This document shows positions 33,766-46,033 of a DNA stretch of 64,000 bases, piece by piece (within the stretch, counting starts at the first letter, position 1; every line of letters begins with the position of its first letter). The notes below the pieces were generated by a model. It was not told where the DNA came from. It was given only the letters and a program-made list of their open reading frames with translations, and did not search any database. Origin of the DNA: Burkholderiales bacterium (lineage in GTDB: Bacteria; Pseudomonadota; Gammaproteobacteria; Burkholderiales; Burkholderiaceae_F); the NCBI GenBank assembly GCA_020248785.1, contig JADCGX010000109.1, forward strand, positions 1 to 64,000. Reading direction: 5' to 3'. A program made the position numbers and the translations under genes.

Positions 33766-33785
33766 CAGGTCTCCTTGATTGAAAA

Positions 33786-33818
33786 CTGCGTCCGCTATCT
33801 TTGTTGTTACGGACGCAG
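33786..33818 (-). terminator. Hairpin between the DsrE-like gene and soxA
   Basis: On the minus strand CTGCGTCCG and CGGACGCAG form a perfect 9-bp stem with a 15-base loop, followed directly by TTTTC. The loop contains the TAA stop of the DsrE-like gene; soxA starts 21 bp after the stem. This looks like a weak intrinsic terminator or attenuator, or a processing/stability element, dividing soxCDYZ-dsrE from soxAXB. Confidence 0.5.
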
Positions 33819-34286
33819 GTACACAAAGCCTTCGCGCGCCTGCAGACGGGCGGCTTCGGCGACACCCGACGGCACGATCGCCACGTCCGGGATCACCCGG
33901 CCGCGATCGATCTTGCGCTGAACGAGCGTGTTGTTGCACACGCGGAACTCAACCCCCCGGCTCTTCAGGTCCTGGATGGCGGCGTCGAACGGGTTGCCGT
34001 TCCGGTCCTTGGCGCCGTCGAGCTGGAACAGGATCCCGTCGCCATTGCTGACGACGATGATCTTGGCGCTGGGATCGGCGGCCAGATGATTGCGCACGTT
34101 GCCCATCGCACGCTGCGCCTCATCAAGGCCCAGGGTGAGGTGGTAGACGGTCTTGATCGGCGCGTCGACACGCGCCTCGGAGGCCGTGGTGGAACTGTGT
34201 ACCGCCACGCAGCCACTGAGCAGTGCAGCGGCACCGATCGCGCTGGCACATAGAACTGCGCGCAGCGTTCTGTCCTTACCGTTCAT
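33807..34286 (-). CDS. DsrE-like (COG1416-type) lipoprotein of the sox cluster
   Basis: A 159-residue protein of the DsrE superfamily. It has a lipoprotein signal (VLCASAIGAAALLSGCVAV, lipobox LSGC) and the family body: LDEAQRAMGNVRNHLAADP, KIIVVSNGDGILFQLDGAKD and VEFRVCNNTLVQRK, with a single conserved-looking Cys in the last. DsrE/DsrF-type proteins bind and pass on sulfur, but the exported relatives near sox genes have no settled role. It lies between soxZ and soxA on the same strand. Confidence 0.82.
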   Translation of the reverse strand: MNGKDRTLRAVLCASAIGAAALLSGCVAVHSSTTASEARVDAPIKTVYHLTLGLDEAQRAMGNVRNHLAADPSAKIIVVSNGDGILFQLDGAKDRNGNPFDAAIQDLKSRGVEFRVCNNTLVQRKIDRGRVIPDVAIVPSGVAEAARLQAREGFVYLRP

Positions 34287-34350
34287 CGCCCTCTCCCTCG
34301 GCGGGAAGACCAAACGGCCCGCAATTGCGGGCCGGCGGACCAATCGGCCT

Positions 34351-34662
34351 CTAGTTGATGACGGCCTTGTCGGTGCGGGTCTCACCCTTGTTGTCGACCC
34401 AGGTGACGACGATCTCGTCACCCTTCTTCCCGCCCTGGAACTTGAACTGCAGGTACGGGTTCTTCGACACTGCGGGCCCCCACTCGGCGCTCAGCACGGT
34501 CTTGCCGGCGTGTAGCACCGTGACGTTGGAAATGTAGTGGGCGGGGACGAGCTTGCCTGCGGCGTCGCGCCGCTGGCCGGTTTCCATCTCATGGCTCATC
34601 AGGACGCGCACGTCAACGCCATCGGGCTGGGCGGTCGCGCGGATGCGCATTGGATCTGGCAT
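34351..34662 (-). CDS. soxZ: Thiosulfate oxidation carrier complex protein SoxZ
   Basis: Partner of SoxY in the periplasmic sulfur-carrier heterodimer; it has no signal and is co-exported with SoxY. The 103-residue product has the SoxZ-type immunoglobulin-like strands: MRIRATAQPDGVDVRVLMSHEMETGQRRD and a C-terminal KGDEIVVTWVDNKGET. Length is normal. soxY lies 105 bp upstream on the same strand, separated by a short AGGATT repeat. Confidence 0.96.
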   Translation of the reverse strand: MPDPMRIRATAQPDGVDVRVLMSHEMETGQRRDAAGKLVPAHYISNVTVLHAGKTVLSAEWGPAVSKNPYLQFKFQGGKKGDEIVVTWVDNKGETRTDKAVIN

Positions 34663-34679
34663 GTCTGCTCCTAGGACAC

Positions 34680-34710
34680 AGGATTCAGGATTGAAGGATT
34701 AAGGATTGGG
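34680..34710. repeat. Short AGGATT direct repeats between soxY and soxZ
   Basis: AGGATT occurs four times within about 30 bases (acAGGATTc, AGGATTga, AGGATTa, AGGATTg). A similar CAGGATT-rich cluster lies upstream of ubiA at about 63833-63871. No function is evident; it resembles low-complexity intergenic drift. Confidence 0.5.
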
Positions 34711-34767
34711 GCTGCGCGCTGAAGACATCGACGGAGGACCCTTCAGCGGTCACCGGTCAACGGTCCG

Positions 34768-35247
34768 TCAGCCGCCGCAGCCGCCCAGCGTGACCTTGAC
34801 TTCCTTCTTCGCGACGAAGTACTTGTCATTGGCCTTGACCAGCGCCATCACGTCGGAGGTCTGGCCCATTTTGATGCGCGTGGCTACGTTGGCTTCCGTC
34901 CCCTGCGGAATGTTGAAGCTGGCCGCCAGCACGTTGGGATTCTTGTCGACCAGGATGTAGACGGCCTGCGTGCCGGGCACCTTGCTCGTCACGCCCACCG
35001 GCACCACTGCTCCGTTCTCGGCGATATCCGGAGCCGTGATGGAGATGTCTGCCGACTCGGCTGCATTGCTGCCGCCTAGCGCCTTCATCATCTCGGGCAG
35101 GTTCTTGGCCTCGAACGCGGCCTTGTTCCAGGCCGGCTGCTGCGCCTGGGCAACGCCACCGAAGCCGGCCACCGCCAGCGCAGCGGCGCCGCCGGCGAGT
35201 TTGACGAAACCGCGACGGCTGTCGCGCACCATGTCTTTCTGCTTCAT
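34768..35247 (-). CDS. soxY: Thiosulfate oxidation carrier protein SoxY
   Basis: Carries sulfur intermediates on a C-terminal cysteine. The 159-residue product ends LGGCGG, the diagnostic swinging-arm motif with the acceptor Cys. The N-terminus has a twin-arginine signal (DSRRGFVKLAGGAAALAVAGFGGVAQA), as expected for SoxYZ export folded with SoxZ. ATG 35247 was chosen because the Tat motif then lies near residue 11; the open frame extends further upstream. soxD ends 122 bp upstream. Confidence 0.97.
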   Translation of the reverse strand: MKQKDMVRDSRRGFVKLAGGAAALAVAGFGGVAQAQQPAWNKAAFEAKNLPEMMKALGGSNAAESADISITAPDIAENGAVVPVGVTSKVPGTQAVYILVDKNPNVLAASFNIPQGTEANVATRIKMGQTSDVMALVKANDKYFVAKKEVKVTLGGCGG

Positions 35248-35369
35248 TGCGGCTCTCCTGCTGCTAGCGTCAGTTCGATGATGGCCACGCAACCGGGTCA
35301 GCGGCGTGCGCCACGGTCATCCGGCCAATCGCACTGACTATATCAATGCGATCACCGGTCCTTCCCTTC

Positions 35370-36506
35370 CTACTTGGCTCCGCCGAGGATCCAGCGCGCG
35401 AGCGCCAGTGCCTCATCATCCTTCACATTCGGCTGTGCCGGCATCGGGACCTGCCCCCACACGCCGGTGCCACCCGACTTGATCTTGCCTGCCACGTAGG
35501 CGTCGGCATCGCCACGCGCGGCGTACTTGCTGCCGATCTCCCGCAGGGACGGCCCGACCAGCTTCTGGTCAACACCATGGCAGGCAAGACACGCGTTGCG
35601 GCTGGCAATGTCGCGCGGGTTCAGCGCGGCCGGCTTGCCTGCATCCCCGACCGGACCCGTCGTGGCCACGGGCGCGGCGCGCACGCGCTCGTAGCGCGAG
35701 GTGTCGATCGCGCCCTTGGGTCCGATCTGGCGGAACTGCTCCACCAGCACGCCATGCGCGTTGCGGGCGTGTTCGGGCAGTTCGGACACCACCTTGGTCT
35801 CCGAAGGGCAGTTGGTCATGCACAGGCCGCCCTGCACGTCCGGCTTGCCCTTGACGCTGCCCATCCCATGGTCGCGGGTGAAGCCATTGCGGTTGGGCAT
35901 CAGCACCTTGGTGATGTTCTTGTCGCTGAGTTCGAAGTCGGCCGGCACGATCTCGTTCAGGTGCAGCACGTAGGCTGTCACGGCGTAGGTCTGGTCAACC
36001 GTGAGCGACATCGGGTTCGGCCAGGGCATTGCGCGGTAGATGTAGTCGTACAGCGTGGTGGCCGCATTGAGCTTCATGCCCAGCGTGCGCGGCACTTCCG
36101 GGTCCTTCAGGCGCGACGCGCGACCGGTCTTCAGATCGCCCGGCTCAACGCCGCCGGCAATCGCCATGTAGTTGTTGCTCTCGCCGAAGGTGCCGTGGCA
36201 GGACGCGCACTGCGCGTCGTAAACATCCTGGCCTTGTGCCACGGTGCCACGGCCCGGGCGCAGGCCATGCCCGTCGGGCCGCACGTCCACGTCCCACGCC
36301 GCGATCTCCTCCGGCTTGGCCGGACGGCCAAAGCCGAAGCGGCCGGCGGTCGAGGCCGGCATGGCCTTGGGCGCTGCCTGCTTGGCAGCGGGTGCCGGCG
36401 GCGCGACGCTGGTCTGTGCGAGGCCCGCGCTGCTTGCCAGCGCAAAGACCATGACCGCGGCTGGCGCGATCGATCGGGCCATCATGCCCTTAGCCCAACT
36501 GGACAT
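35370..36506 (-). CDS. soxD: Diheme cytochrome c SoxD (sulfane dehydrogenase electron-transfer subunit)
   Basis: Passes electrons from SoxC to the respiratory chain. The 378-residue protein has a Sec signal (about 9-31), heme site CASCH (100-104) and a second site CLACH in the last quarter, with Met-rich stretches nearby. ATG 36506 was chosen because GGGGAGG lies about 7 bases upstream; it overlaps the soxC stop by 17 bp. ATG codons at 36485 and 36482 are possible alternatives. Confidence 0.95.
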   Translation of the reverse strand: MSSWAKGMMARSIAPAAVMVFALASSAGLAQTSVAPPAPAAKQAAPKAMPASTAGRFGFGRPAKPEEIAAWDVDVRPDGHGLRPGRGTVAQGQDVYDAQCASCHGTFGESNNYMAIAGGVEPGDLKTGRASRLKDPEVPRTLGMKLNAATTLYDYIYRAMPWPNPMSLTVDQTYAVTAYVLHLNEIVPADFELSDKNITKVLMPNRNGFTRDHGMGSVKGKPDVQGGLCMTNCPSETKVVSELPEHARNAHGVLVEQFRQIGPKGAIDTSRYERVRAAPVATTGPVGDAGKPAALNPRDIASRNACLACHGVDQKLVGPSLREIGSKYAARGDADAYVAGKIKSGGTGVWGQVPMPAQPNVKDDEALALARWILGGAK

Positions 36507-37821
36507 TGCTGACCTCCCCGTTGGCCGCCACCCGCCAGGTGTGAATCTTGTTGTTGTGATAGATCGAGCGTGAGCCGCGCACCGCGCGCAACTGGTTGAT
36601 CGTCGGTTGCACATGGCCGGTCTCGTCGACCGCCCGGCTTTGCAGCAGGGCCGGCGAGCCGTCCCAGGTCCAGTCGATCCGGAAACGCGTCAGCGCCTTG
36701 GGCAGCACCGGCTCCTGCAGCCGCGCAGTGCGCCAGTTGCGGCCACCGTCGGCGGACACATCGACGCGGCGGATCCGGCCGCGGCCCGACCACGCGAGCC
36801 CGGTCACCTCGTAGTAGCCCTTGTCCATCAGCACCTGGCCGCCCGATGGCGCGGTGATGACCGACTTGACCTCCTGCACCCAGGTGTACTGGCGGTGGAT
36901 GCCATCGGGCATGAGATCGATGTAGTGCATCGACTCCTCGCGCGTGTTCCAGGGGGTTTCGCCCACTTCGATGCGCCGCAGCCACTTGACGCTCGACACA
37001 CCCTGCACGCCGGGCACCAGAAGGCGCAACGGATAGCCATTTTCCGGCCGCAGCATCTCGCCGTTCTGGCCATAGACGAGCAGCACGTCATCCAGCGCCA
37101 TCTCGATCGGCACCGTGCGCGTCAGGTGCGAACCGCAGGCGCCCTCGGCCAGGATGTACTTGGCCTTGGCGCGATCGATGCCAGCCTCGTCCAGCACGGT
37201 CGACAGCGGCACGCCGGTGAACTCGCTGCAGGCCAGCATGCCGTGGGTGTACTGCACCGTGGGCGTGGCTACATTGCCCCACTCCATGCCCGAGTTGGCG
37301 CCGCACTCTATGAAGTGGATGCGCGACACCGAGGGATAGCGCATGATGTCGTTCATCGTGAGGATGAGCGGCTTGCCCACCAGGCCGTGGATCATCAACC
37401 GATGCTGCTCGGGATCGACCTCGGGCCAGCCAGAGTGATGCCGCTCGAAATGCACGCCGCTCGGCGTGATGATCCCGAACAGCGACTGCAGAGGCGTGAA
37501 GCTCACCGACGACTGGTCGGTGCGCGTGAGCCCCGGGCTGATGCGGCGCACTACCGAGCCTTCGAACTTGGAGGGCATGCCATACGGGCGCGCGACCACC
37601 GGTGAACCGAGGCCATTGGACGCGCCGGGACGAATCTCGAGTTTCGCTCCACCAGGGCTCCGTGCCCGCGCCACGCTGCCCAGTGATGCACCGGCGGCCA
37701 CTGCACTGCCGACAGCCGCGCGCATGAAATCGCGGCGTGCCGCCTTGGCGGCCTGCAATTGTTCCAAACCGATATGGTTCTCTGGTGCCAGCTGGATGCG
37801 CCCGCGTGGTTGACTTGGCAT
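36490..37821 (-). CDS. soxC: Sulfane dehydrogenase molybdenum subunit SoxC
   Basis: Molybdenum-cofactor protein of the sulfite-oxidase family that, with SoxD, oxidises the sulfane sulfur on SoxY. The 443-residue product has a twin-arginine signal ([21 protein letters not shown], about 27-46), the Mo-ligating Cys173 in [14 protein letters not shown], and a C-terminal dimerisation domain ([25 protein letters not shown]). Presence of soxCD predicts full oxidation of thiosulfate to sulfate without stored sulfur globules. It is the first structural gene after soxR. Confidence 0.96.
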   Translation of the reverse strand: MPSQPRGRIQLAPENHIGLEQLQAAKAARRDFMRAAVGSAVAAGASLGSVARARSPGGAKLEIRPGASNGLGSPVVARPYGMPSKFEGSVVRRISPGLTRTDQSSVSFTPLQSLFGIITPSGVHFERHHSGWPEVDPEQHRLMIHGLVGKPLILTMNDIMRYPSVSRIHFIECGANSGMEWGNVATPTVQYTHGMLACSEFTGVPLSTVLDEAGIDRAKAKYILAEGACGSHLTRTVPIEMALDDVLLVYGQNGEMLRPENGYPLRLLVPGVQGVSSVKWLRRIEVGETPWNTREESMHYIDLMPDGIHRQYTWVQEVKSVITAPSGGQVLMDKGYYEVTGLAWSGRGRIRRVDVSADGGRNWRTARLQEPVLPKALTRFRIDWTWDGSPALLQSRAVDETGHVQPTINQLRAVRGSRSIYHNNKIHTWRVAANGEVSNVQLG

Positions 37822-37839
37822 CGAGTCTCCCGGCTCTCT

Positions 37840-38187
37840 TCAAGACTGCGGCATGAAGCGCCGCACGGTTTTTGTCGGTACAGCGGTGTCTTCCGCCGCG
37901 CTTGCGACCTGCACGCAGGCTGTCCTGCACAGCGTGACCATCGTGGGGTCGGCGATGGCATAAAACGTCATCGGCCCTTCGCGTCGGCGCGACAGGACGT
38001 TGCGGCCGTACATCAGGTTCAGGTGACGCGAGACGTTAGTCTGTGACGCCCCGGTGTGCTCGACGATCTCGCCGACACTGCGCTCGCCATCGCAGAGAGC
38101 ATTGAGAATCTTCAGGCGCGTCGGCTCCGACAGCAGGGCAAAGTAGCCCGCTACCCTGTCGAACAGCCGATCAAGTTCGCCGTCCAT
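37840..38187 (-). CDS. soxR: ArsR-family regulator, SoxR-type repressor
   Basis: A 115-residue winged-helix regulator: LLSEPTRLKILNALCDGERSVGEI (about 18-41), recognition helix SQTNVSRHLNLMYGRNVL, then the wing. Cysteines are at CDGE and at the C-terminal LCRTACVQV, the kind of pair by which SoxR/SqrR-type sensors detect persulfide. It heads the sox cluster, 18 bp before soxC. Note this is not the SoxR of the superoxide response. A perfect palindrome lies 44 bp upstream of its start and probably serves as its operator. Confidence 0.85.
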   Translation of the reverse strand: MDGELDRLFDRVAGYFALLSEPTRLKILNALCDGERSVGEIVEHTGASQTNVSRHLNLMYGRNVLSRRREGPMTFYAIADPTMVTLCRTACVQVASAAEDTAVPTKTVRRFMPQS

Positions 38188-38652
38188 GTCGTCTCTCCAG
38201 CGCGGGGCTCTGGCGGCCCATTGCTCGCGATATATGCGCGTATGCGCATATCAGCAACTGCGCGGATGCTGCCCAACACGGACTTACGTGTCAACGCCTT
38301 TCGCTGCTGCGGCGCGGTCGACAGTGATCGCAGACACAATCCACGTCCTGGTTGCCTCCGCTCTTCACGAGCAACAAGCCCGTGCGCAGGCGGCTTCCAC
38401 CACGGCTGCGGCCATCGCAAGCCGGAACGGCGGCAGCGCGTCCGGCGCAGGCGGCATCCCAGTCGGCGCGCCCTGCGCGGGCGCAAAACCGGCACAGGAA
38501 GAAATGACGTTGCGCGTCATGGGCTTACGTGCAGCGCCAGCGCTGCCATGCTGATATGGGTCCACGTGGGCAAGTTGGTTGCTCTTACAGGGTCCACCAT
38601 AAGGGTCGGAATCATTCCCCCACTTGCTGAGGTTCATGTGCTGAACAACGCC
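38188..38652. other. 465-bp region upstream of soxR without a recognised gene
   Basis: Contains the palindrome at 38232-38251 near the soxR end. The rest has open frames on both strands but no sequence I can assign to a family; codon use looks non-coding. It must hold the promoter of the leftward sox transcript. Confidence 0.5.
38232..38251. promoter_or_regulatory. Palindrome upstream of soxR, candidate SoxR operator
   Basis: ATATGCGC and GCGCATAT face each other across GTAT, a perfect 8-bp inverted repeat. AT-ended palindromes of this size are typical ArsR-family operators. It lies 44 bp upstream of the soxR ATG, where binding could block transcription of soxR and the sox genes downstream of it. 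Confidence 0.6.
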
Positions 38653-39190
38653 ATGCTTAACGCGCGCACGCGCCGCCAGGGCCATGCGATGCACGGCTCG
38701 ATTGGAGCGGTCGCCGCGCCGATTGTCTACATCGTCGATGTCGACAACGACATTCGCCAGTCGCTCATGCTGTGGCTTGGCATGCGCGGCTATCGCACGC
38801 AAGAGCTCGCCAACGACGAGGAGTTCCTTCACGCGCTGAAGCCCGATGTACGCGGCTGCACGATCAGCCACGTCCGCCTGCAGGACACCGACGGCCTGCA
38901 GCTCCACGCCAAAATGCGCGAGAGCGGTAGCAAGCTTCCCGTGCTGTTCGTCACTGGTCGCGGGGATGTGGCCACCGCAAGAACGGCGCTGCAAGCCGGT
39001 GCCTTCGACTTCATCGAAAAGCCGTTTTACAACGAACGCCTCGCGGAACTGGTGGCTCATGCGGTAGCCGAAGACCGCTCGCGCTGGGATGACGCCAATC
39101 AAGCGGCGCGGCTGCAGCAGCGCTTGGAGCGGCTGACCCAGCGCGAGCGGCAGGTGATGGACCACGTGGTCGCCGGCCTGCACAACCCGC
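38653..39190 (+). pseudogene. FixJ/NarL-type response regulator, degenerate and truncated
   Basis: Reading from ATG 38653 (or 38689) gives a receiver domain: IVYIVDVDNDIRQSLMLWL, LPVLFVTGRGDVATA, QAGAFDFIEKPF. Family members have the phospho-acceptor Asp in CLVLDVRMP; here the segment reads CTISHVRLQ, with His in its place, and the VDDD acidic pocket reads VDVD. The LuxR-type DNA-binding domain begins (LTQRERQVMDHVVAGLHN) and then stops abruptly at about 39188, where sequence switches to a transposase remnant. Not functional as a phosphorylated regulator. Confidence 0.8.
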
Positions 39191-40134
39191 TGCTCCGTCA
39201 CCGGCGGAACGATCTTCGACCGCACGCGCACGCCGCTGACCCTGTGGTTCACCGCCTGCTGGCCGTTCGCCACCGGCAAGGACGGGATTGCCGCGCTGAG
39301 TCTGAAGCGTACGCTGGACGTTGGTTCTTGCCAGACCGTATGGGCCAAGCTTCCGTATGGGCCATGCTTCACCGCCTGAGGGCCGTCCTCGTGCGCCCAG
39401 GGCGTGAGCGCCCGGCCGGCACCGTGGAGGTCGACGAGACCTACATCGGCGATCGAGATCCTGGTGTTTGCCGCGGCAAAGGCAGGGGCGACAAGGTCTT
39501 GACGGGCATCGCGGTAAAGATCAAGGAGCCCGGTGGCTACGGTCGGTGCCGGATCGCTCCCCTGGCCGACGCTTCGGCCGCATCGCTGCGCGCTTTCGTC
39601 TCCGATCATGTCGCGCCAGGCGCCACGGTCGTCTCGGACGGCTGGAAAGGCTACCTTGGGCTGGACCGATTCGGCCGCACGCATGAGGCACGCAGTCAGC
39701 GCGCGGCCCGTCTTCGTGGCCACGATCAGGCCGCGGAGCCGCTACCCGCTGTGCATCGAGTCGCCTCGCTGGCCAAGCGGTGGATTCTCGGCACCCGCCA
39801 AGGCGCGATCGACCACGCGCATCTGCACGACGACCTCAACGAGTTCGTGTTCCGCTTCAATCGGCGTCACTGCCGCAGCCGAGGCACGGTGTTCTACCGA
39901 GTGCTTGAGCTTGCCGTTGGGCACGCGCCGGTGCGCTACGCAGACATTGCCGCGGGCCATCGACCGCGCCAGAGGTCACCCAAGCCCCCCATCCTCGCGA
40001 GGTACACCGACAAGCCCGGAGCGCGTGACCGCAGCGCGCCCATGGCGGTCCGGTTGAATAGAGAGCCCTGGATTGTTCAATTGCGGCAGCGACTTGGCGC
40101 GTCTTGCGGCCGTCAACTGCTGTTTTTGGGTTGA
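39191..40134 (+). pseudogene. IS1595-family (ISXO2-like) transposase remnant, frameshifted
   Basis: From 39194 the second frame reads SVTGGTIFDRTRTPLTLWF and FATGKDGIAALSLKRTL, the middle of an ISXO2-like transposase; the N-terminal zinc ribbon is missing. A 17-bp near-duplicate (39338-39354 and 39355-39371, 15 of 17 identical) breaks the frame. The first frame then continues: WAMLHRLRAVLVRPGRER, GTVEVDETYIGD, VVSDGWKGY and EFVFRFNRRHCRSRG, containing the DDE-type acidic residues. No clear terminal inverted repeats were found. A decayed insertion sequence. Confidence 0.82.
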
Positions 40135-40585
40135 TCGGGCCAACGCGCACGAGTCTGGCATCCAAAGTCTGCTGCTCGGCGGCTTTGGCCTTCGCTACCG
40201 GCCAGTCCTCGTCGTCGGCGCCTGCAAGCAACCGCATTGGCCTCTTGATCTGCAGCAGTGGTGGCGGGACCGGGTCCGTTCTGTCGGAAACGCCGCGACG
40301 AAGCACTCTGCCCGCTCCGGCCCCTTGCCGTTCAAGCGCTGCCCCGTGCACGCGGCGACTGCTCGCGCCCGGCCAAGGCGCTGCGCAACAGTTGCCCACA
40401 CTCGTCCGCCAGCCGGTTCAGCCAGCCTGCACTTGACGCTGCGGCGTCGGCCCAACCAGGAGACCAACCCGCCTCGGACCCGCGCAGCGGGTAGGCAACT
40501 GCCGCGCTTAGGTTCACAGGACGGCGCAGCCGCCGCGCTTCGGAGCGTAGCGTCCGTGCAGAGGTCGCAAACGCCAGCGAGGCGG
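40135..40585. other. 451-bp region without a recognised gene
   Basis: Lies between the IS1595 remnant and the 3' end of the UvrD gene. Open frames exist on both strands, and one on the minus strand has a short gene-like stretch (MRLLAGADDEDWPVAKAKAAE), but I recognise no family. Probably further decayed mobile or regulator sequence; the missing DNA-binding half of the upstream response regulator was not found here. Confidence 0.4.
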
Positions 40586-43849
<3,264 letters not shown>

Positions 43850-44219
43850 ACGGGTATTCTAAGTGGACCGATCGTGAACGCCCGGTCGTTACTCGCCCCA
43901 GCACCTGCTGACATCACCGAACACTGTCCTGAAAACCACACTGGAAGCCACCGGCCCGCGTTGCGCGCTGGAAAGTCTCAGCGATGTTCTATCGCTCGTG
44001 TCTCGCTCGCACTACCGACGCTGGACCCGGAAAACTGCGCCGCGACACTGAGCTGCCAGAGCAACGCGCCGCATCGTCGCTGCACGCAACCCGACCTTTC
44101 GGTCTCCCTTCATCACGACGCGAACCGCTTGATAGCCCGACATGTGTTTGGCAAGTTCCGTAACTTCGTGCTTCAAGCGCTTGCGCTGACGTTGATCGGC
44201 CAAGCACAGTTCGGCCCAC
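43850..44219. other. 370-bp region without a recognised gene
   Basis: Lies between the divergent uvrD and DUF1800 starts. Contains open frames without recognisable products; it must include the promoter for uvrD on the minus strand. No clear repeats or RNA genes seen. Confidence 0.4.
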
Positions 44220-46023
44220 ATGCCGTCGCACTGTTCCGCGCCAGGCGAGGAGTTCGCCAAGGTGAACCTCGAGACCGATACAAGACAACCGTCCAGCAGC
44301 GCAGAGGGGGCCGTGCTTCCCACGTTGCGCCCGGCCCTGCCAACGACCTCGCCCTTGGCCGCGCTTGCCAGCGCCACGCTCGCGGCCTGCGGAGGGGGGA
44401 TTTATCGAACCCAGCGCCACCGACTGCTGCCCCGCCCCCGCCAGGCCCGCCTGCTACCACGGTCACTTCGCCCGAGGCAGTGCGCCTGCTGACCCAGGCC
44501 AGCTTCGGCGCGGATGACGCAAGCATCCAGGCCGTACGCAACCTCGGTCTGGCCGCGTGGACCGAAGGTCAGTTCAGCCGCCCGCAGACCTTGCGCCGGC
44601 CCTACATCGAGGCGGCCATCGCAACTGGCGCTGTGGGCGCGTCCGAAAGTGTCTATGGGATCACGTGATGGACACCTTCTGGCGGCAGGCGCTCACCGGG
44701 GCCGACCAGTTGCGCCAGCGCATGGTGTTCGCGCTCAGCCAGGTCTTCGTGGTCTCACATTCGAATTCCGATGTCAGCAGCCGACCGCGCGGGCTGGCGA
44801 ACTATCTCGACATGCTCCTTGCGCAGTGCTTCGGCAACTTCCGTCAGTTGCTGGAAGCGGTGTCGCTGCATCCGATCATGGGGCTCAATCTGTCATCGCT
44901 GCGCAATCAGGCCGAGGATCCGGCCACCGGCCGCGCACCCGACGAAACCTACGCACGCGAGGTGATGCAGTTGTTCACGATCCGGCTGTGCCAACTCAAC
45001 GCCGACGGCACCCAGGTCATCGGCAGCGGCGGCCAGCCCGTCTCCAGCTACGGCAATGCCGACGTGCAGGGGCTGGCGCTGGTATTCACAGGCTTCTCCT
45101 GGGCCGGGCCTGACACCAGCAACACCCGCTTTCGCGGCGGCAATGCTGACCCGAATCGCCACAGTCTGCCGATGCAGGCCTATCCGCAGTTTCACTCTGC
45201 ATCGGTCAAGAGCTTTCTCGGGGACAGCATCGCTGCCGGGACCGGGCCGGCGGAGTCGCTGCGCATTGCGCTCGACGCGCTGTGCAATCACCCCAGTGTC
45301 GGCCCATTCGTCGGCCGCCAGCTGATCCAGCGCCTGGTGACCAGCAACTGATCACCCGCCCACGTGGGCCGCGTCGCCGCGGCGTTCGCCAACAACGGTC
45401 AGGGTGTGCACGGCGACATGAAGGCGGTGGTCCGCGCCGTCCTGCTTGACGACGAGGCGCGCGGTTCCAGCGTGGCAGTGCGATCCGATTGGGGCAAATT
45501 GCGTGAACCGGTCCTGCGCCCGGCGGCCTGGGCGCGTGCCTTTGGCGCCACCTCGGTCAGCGGCAACTTCATGATCCGCAACGTCGCCGACCCGTCGACC
45601 GCGCTCGGGCAAAACCCCTTGCGCTCGCCCTCGGTGTTTAACTTCTACCGGTCCGGCTACGTGCCTCCGTCCGCTGGCATCGCCACCGCTGGACTGGTCG
45701 CGCCCGAGTTCCAGACCACCGGCGAAACCTCGGTCGCGGGCTACCTGAACTTCATGCGCAATGTCGTCAACAACGGCGTGGGCACCTCGACCGACGTGCG
45801 CAGCAGCTATGCGACCGAGCTTGGGCTGGCCGGCAACGCAGAGCAGTTGGTGAATCGACTGAAGCTGCTGCTGGCCGCCGACCAGATGAGCGACGCGACA
45901 CGCGCGCTGATCCTTGATGCAGTCAACAGCATTCCAATGAGCGCCAGCAACGCCGTGCTGAATCGGGTCAAGCTCGCCGTCTACCTGACGCTCGCTCGCC
46001 CAGAGTTCATCGTGCAGAAGTAG
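44220..46023 (+). pseudogene. DUF1800 family lipoprotein gene, two frameshifts and an in-frame stop
   Basis: The N-terminus reads a lipoprotein signal, LAALASATLAACGGG. At 44394-44399 a run of six G (seven needed) shifts the frame; the next frame continues AVRLLTQASFGADDASIQ. Near 44660-44667 a second 1-base loss shifts again, to MDTFWRQALTGADQLRQR and DETYAREVMQLFTI. At 45349-45351 an in-frame TGA interrupts LIQRLVTSN and SPAHVGRVAAAFANNG. The C-terminus ends LARPEFIVQK. Summed length fits a normal DUF1800 protein. It precedes its usual partner, DUF1501. Confidence 0.85.
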
Positions 46024-46033
46024 GAGCGTGACC

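Noticed and set aside
43989..44420. Minus-strand open frame upstream of DUF1800
   Set aside because: Overlaps the conserved lipoprotein start of DUF1800 on the other strand and matches no family I know.
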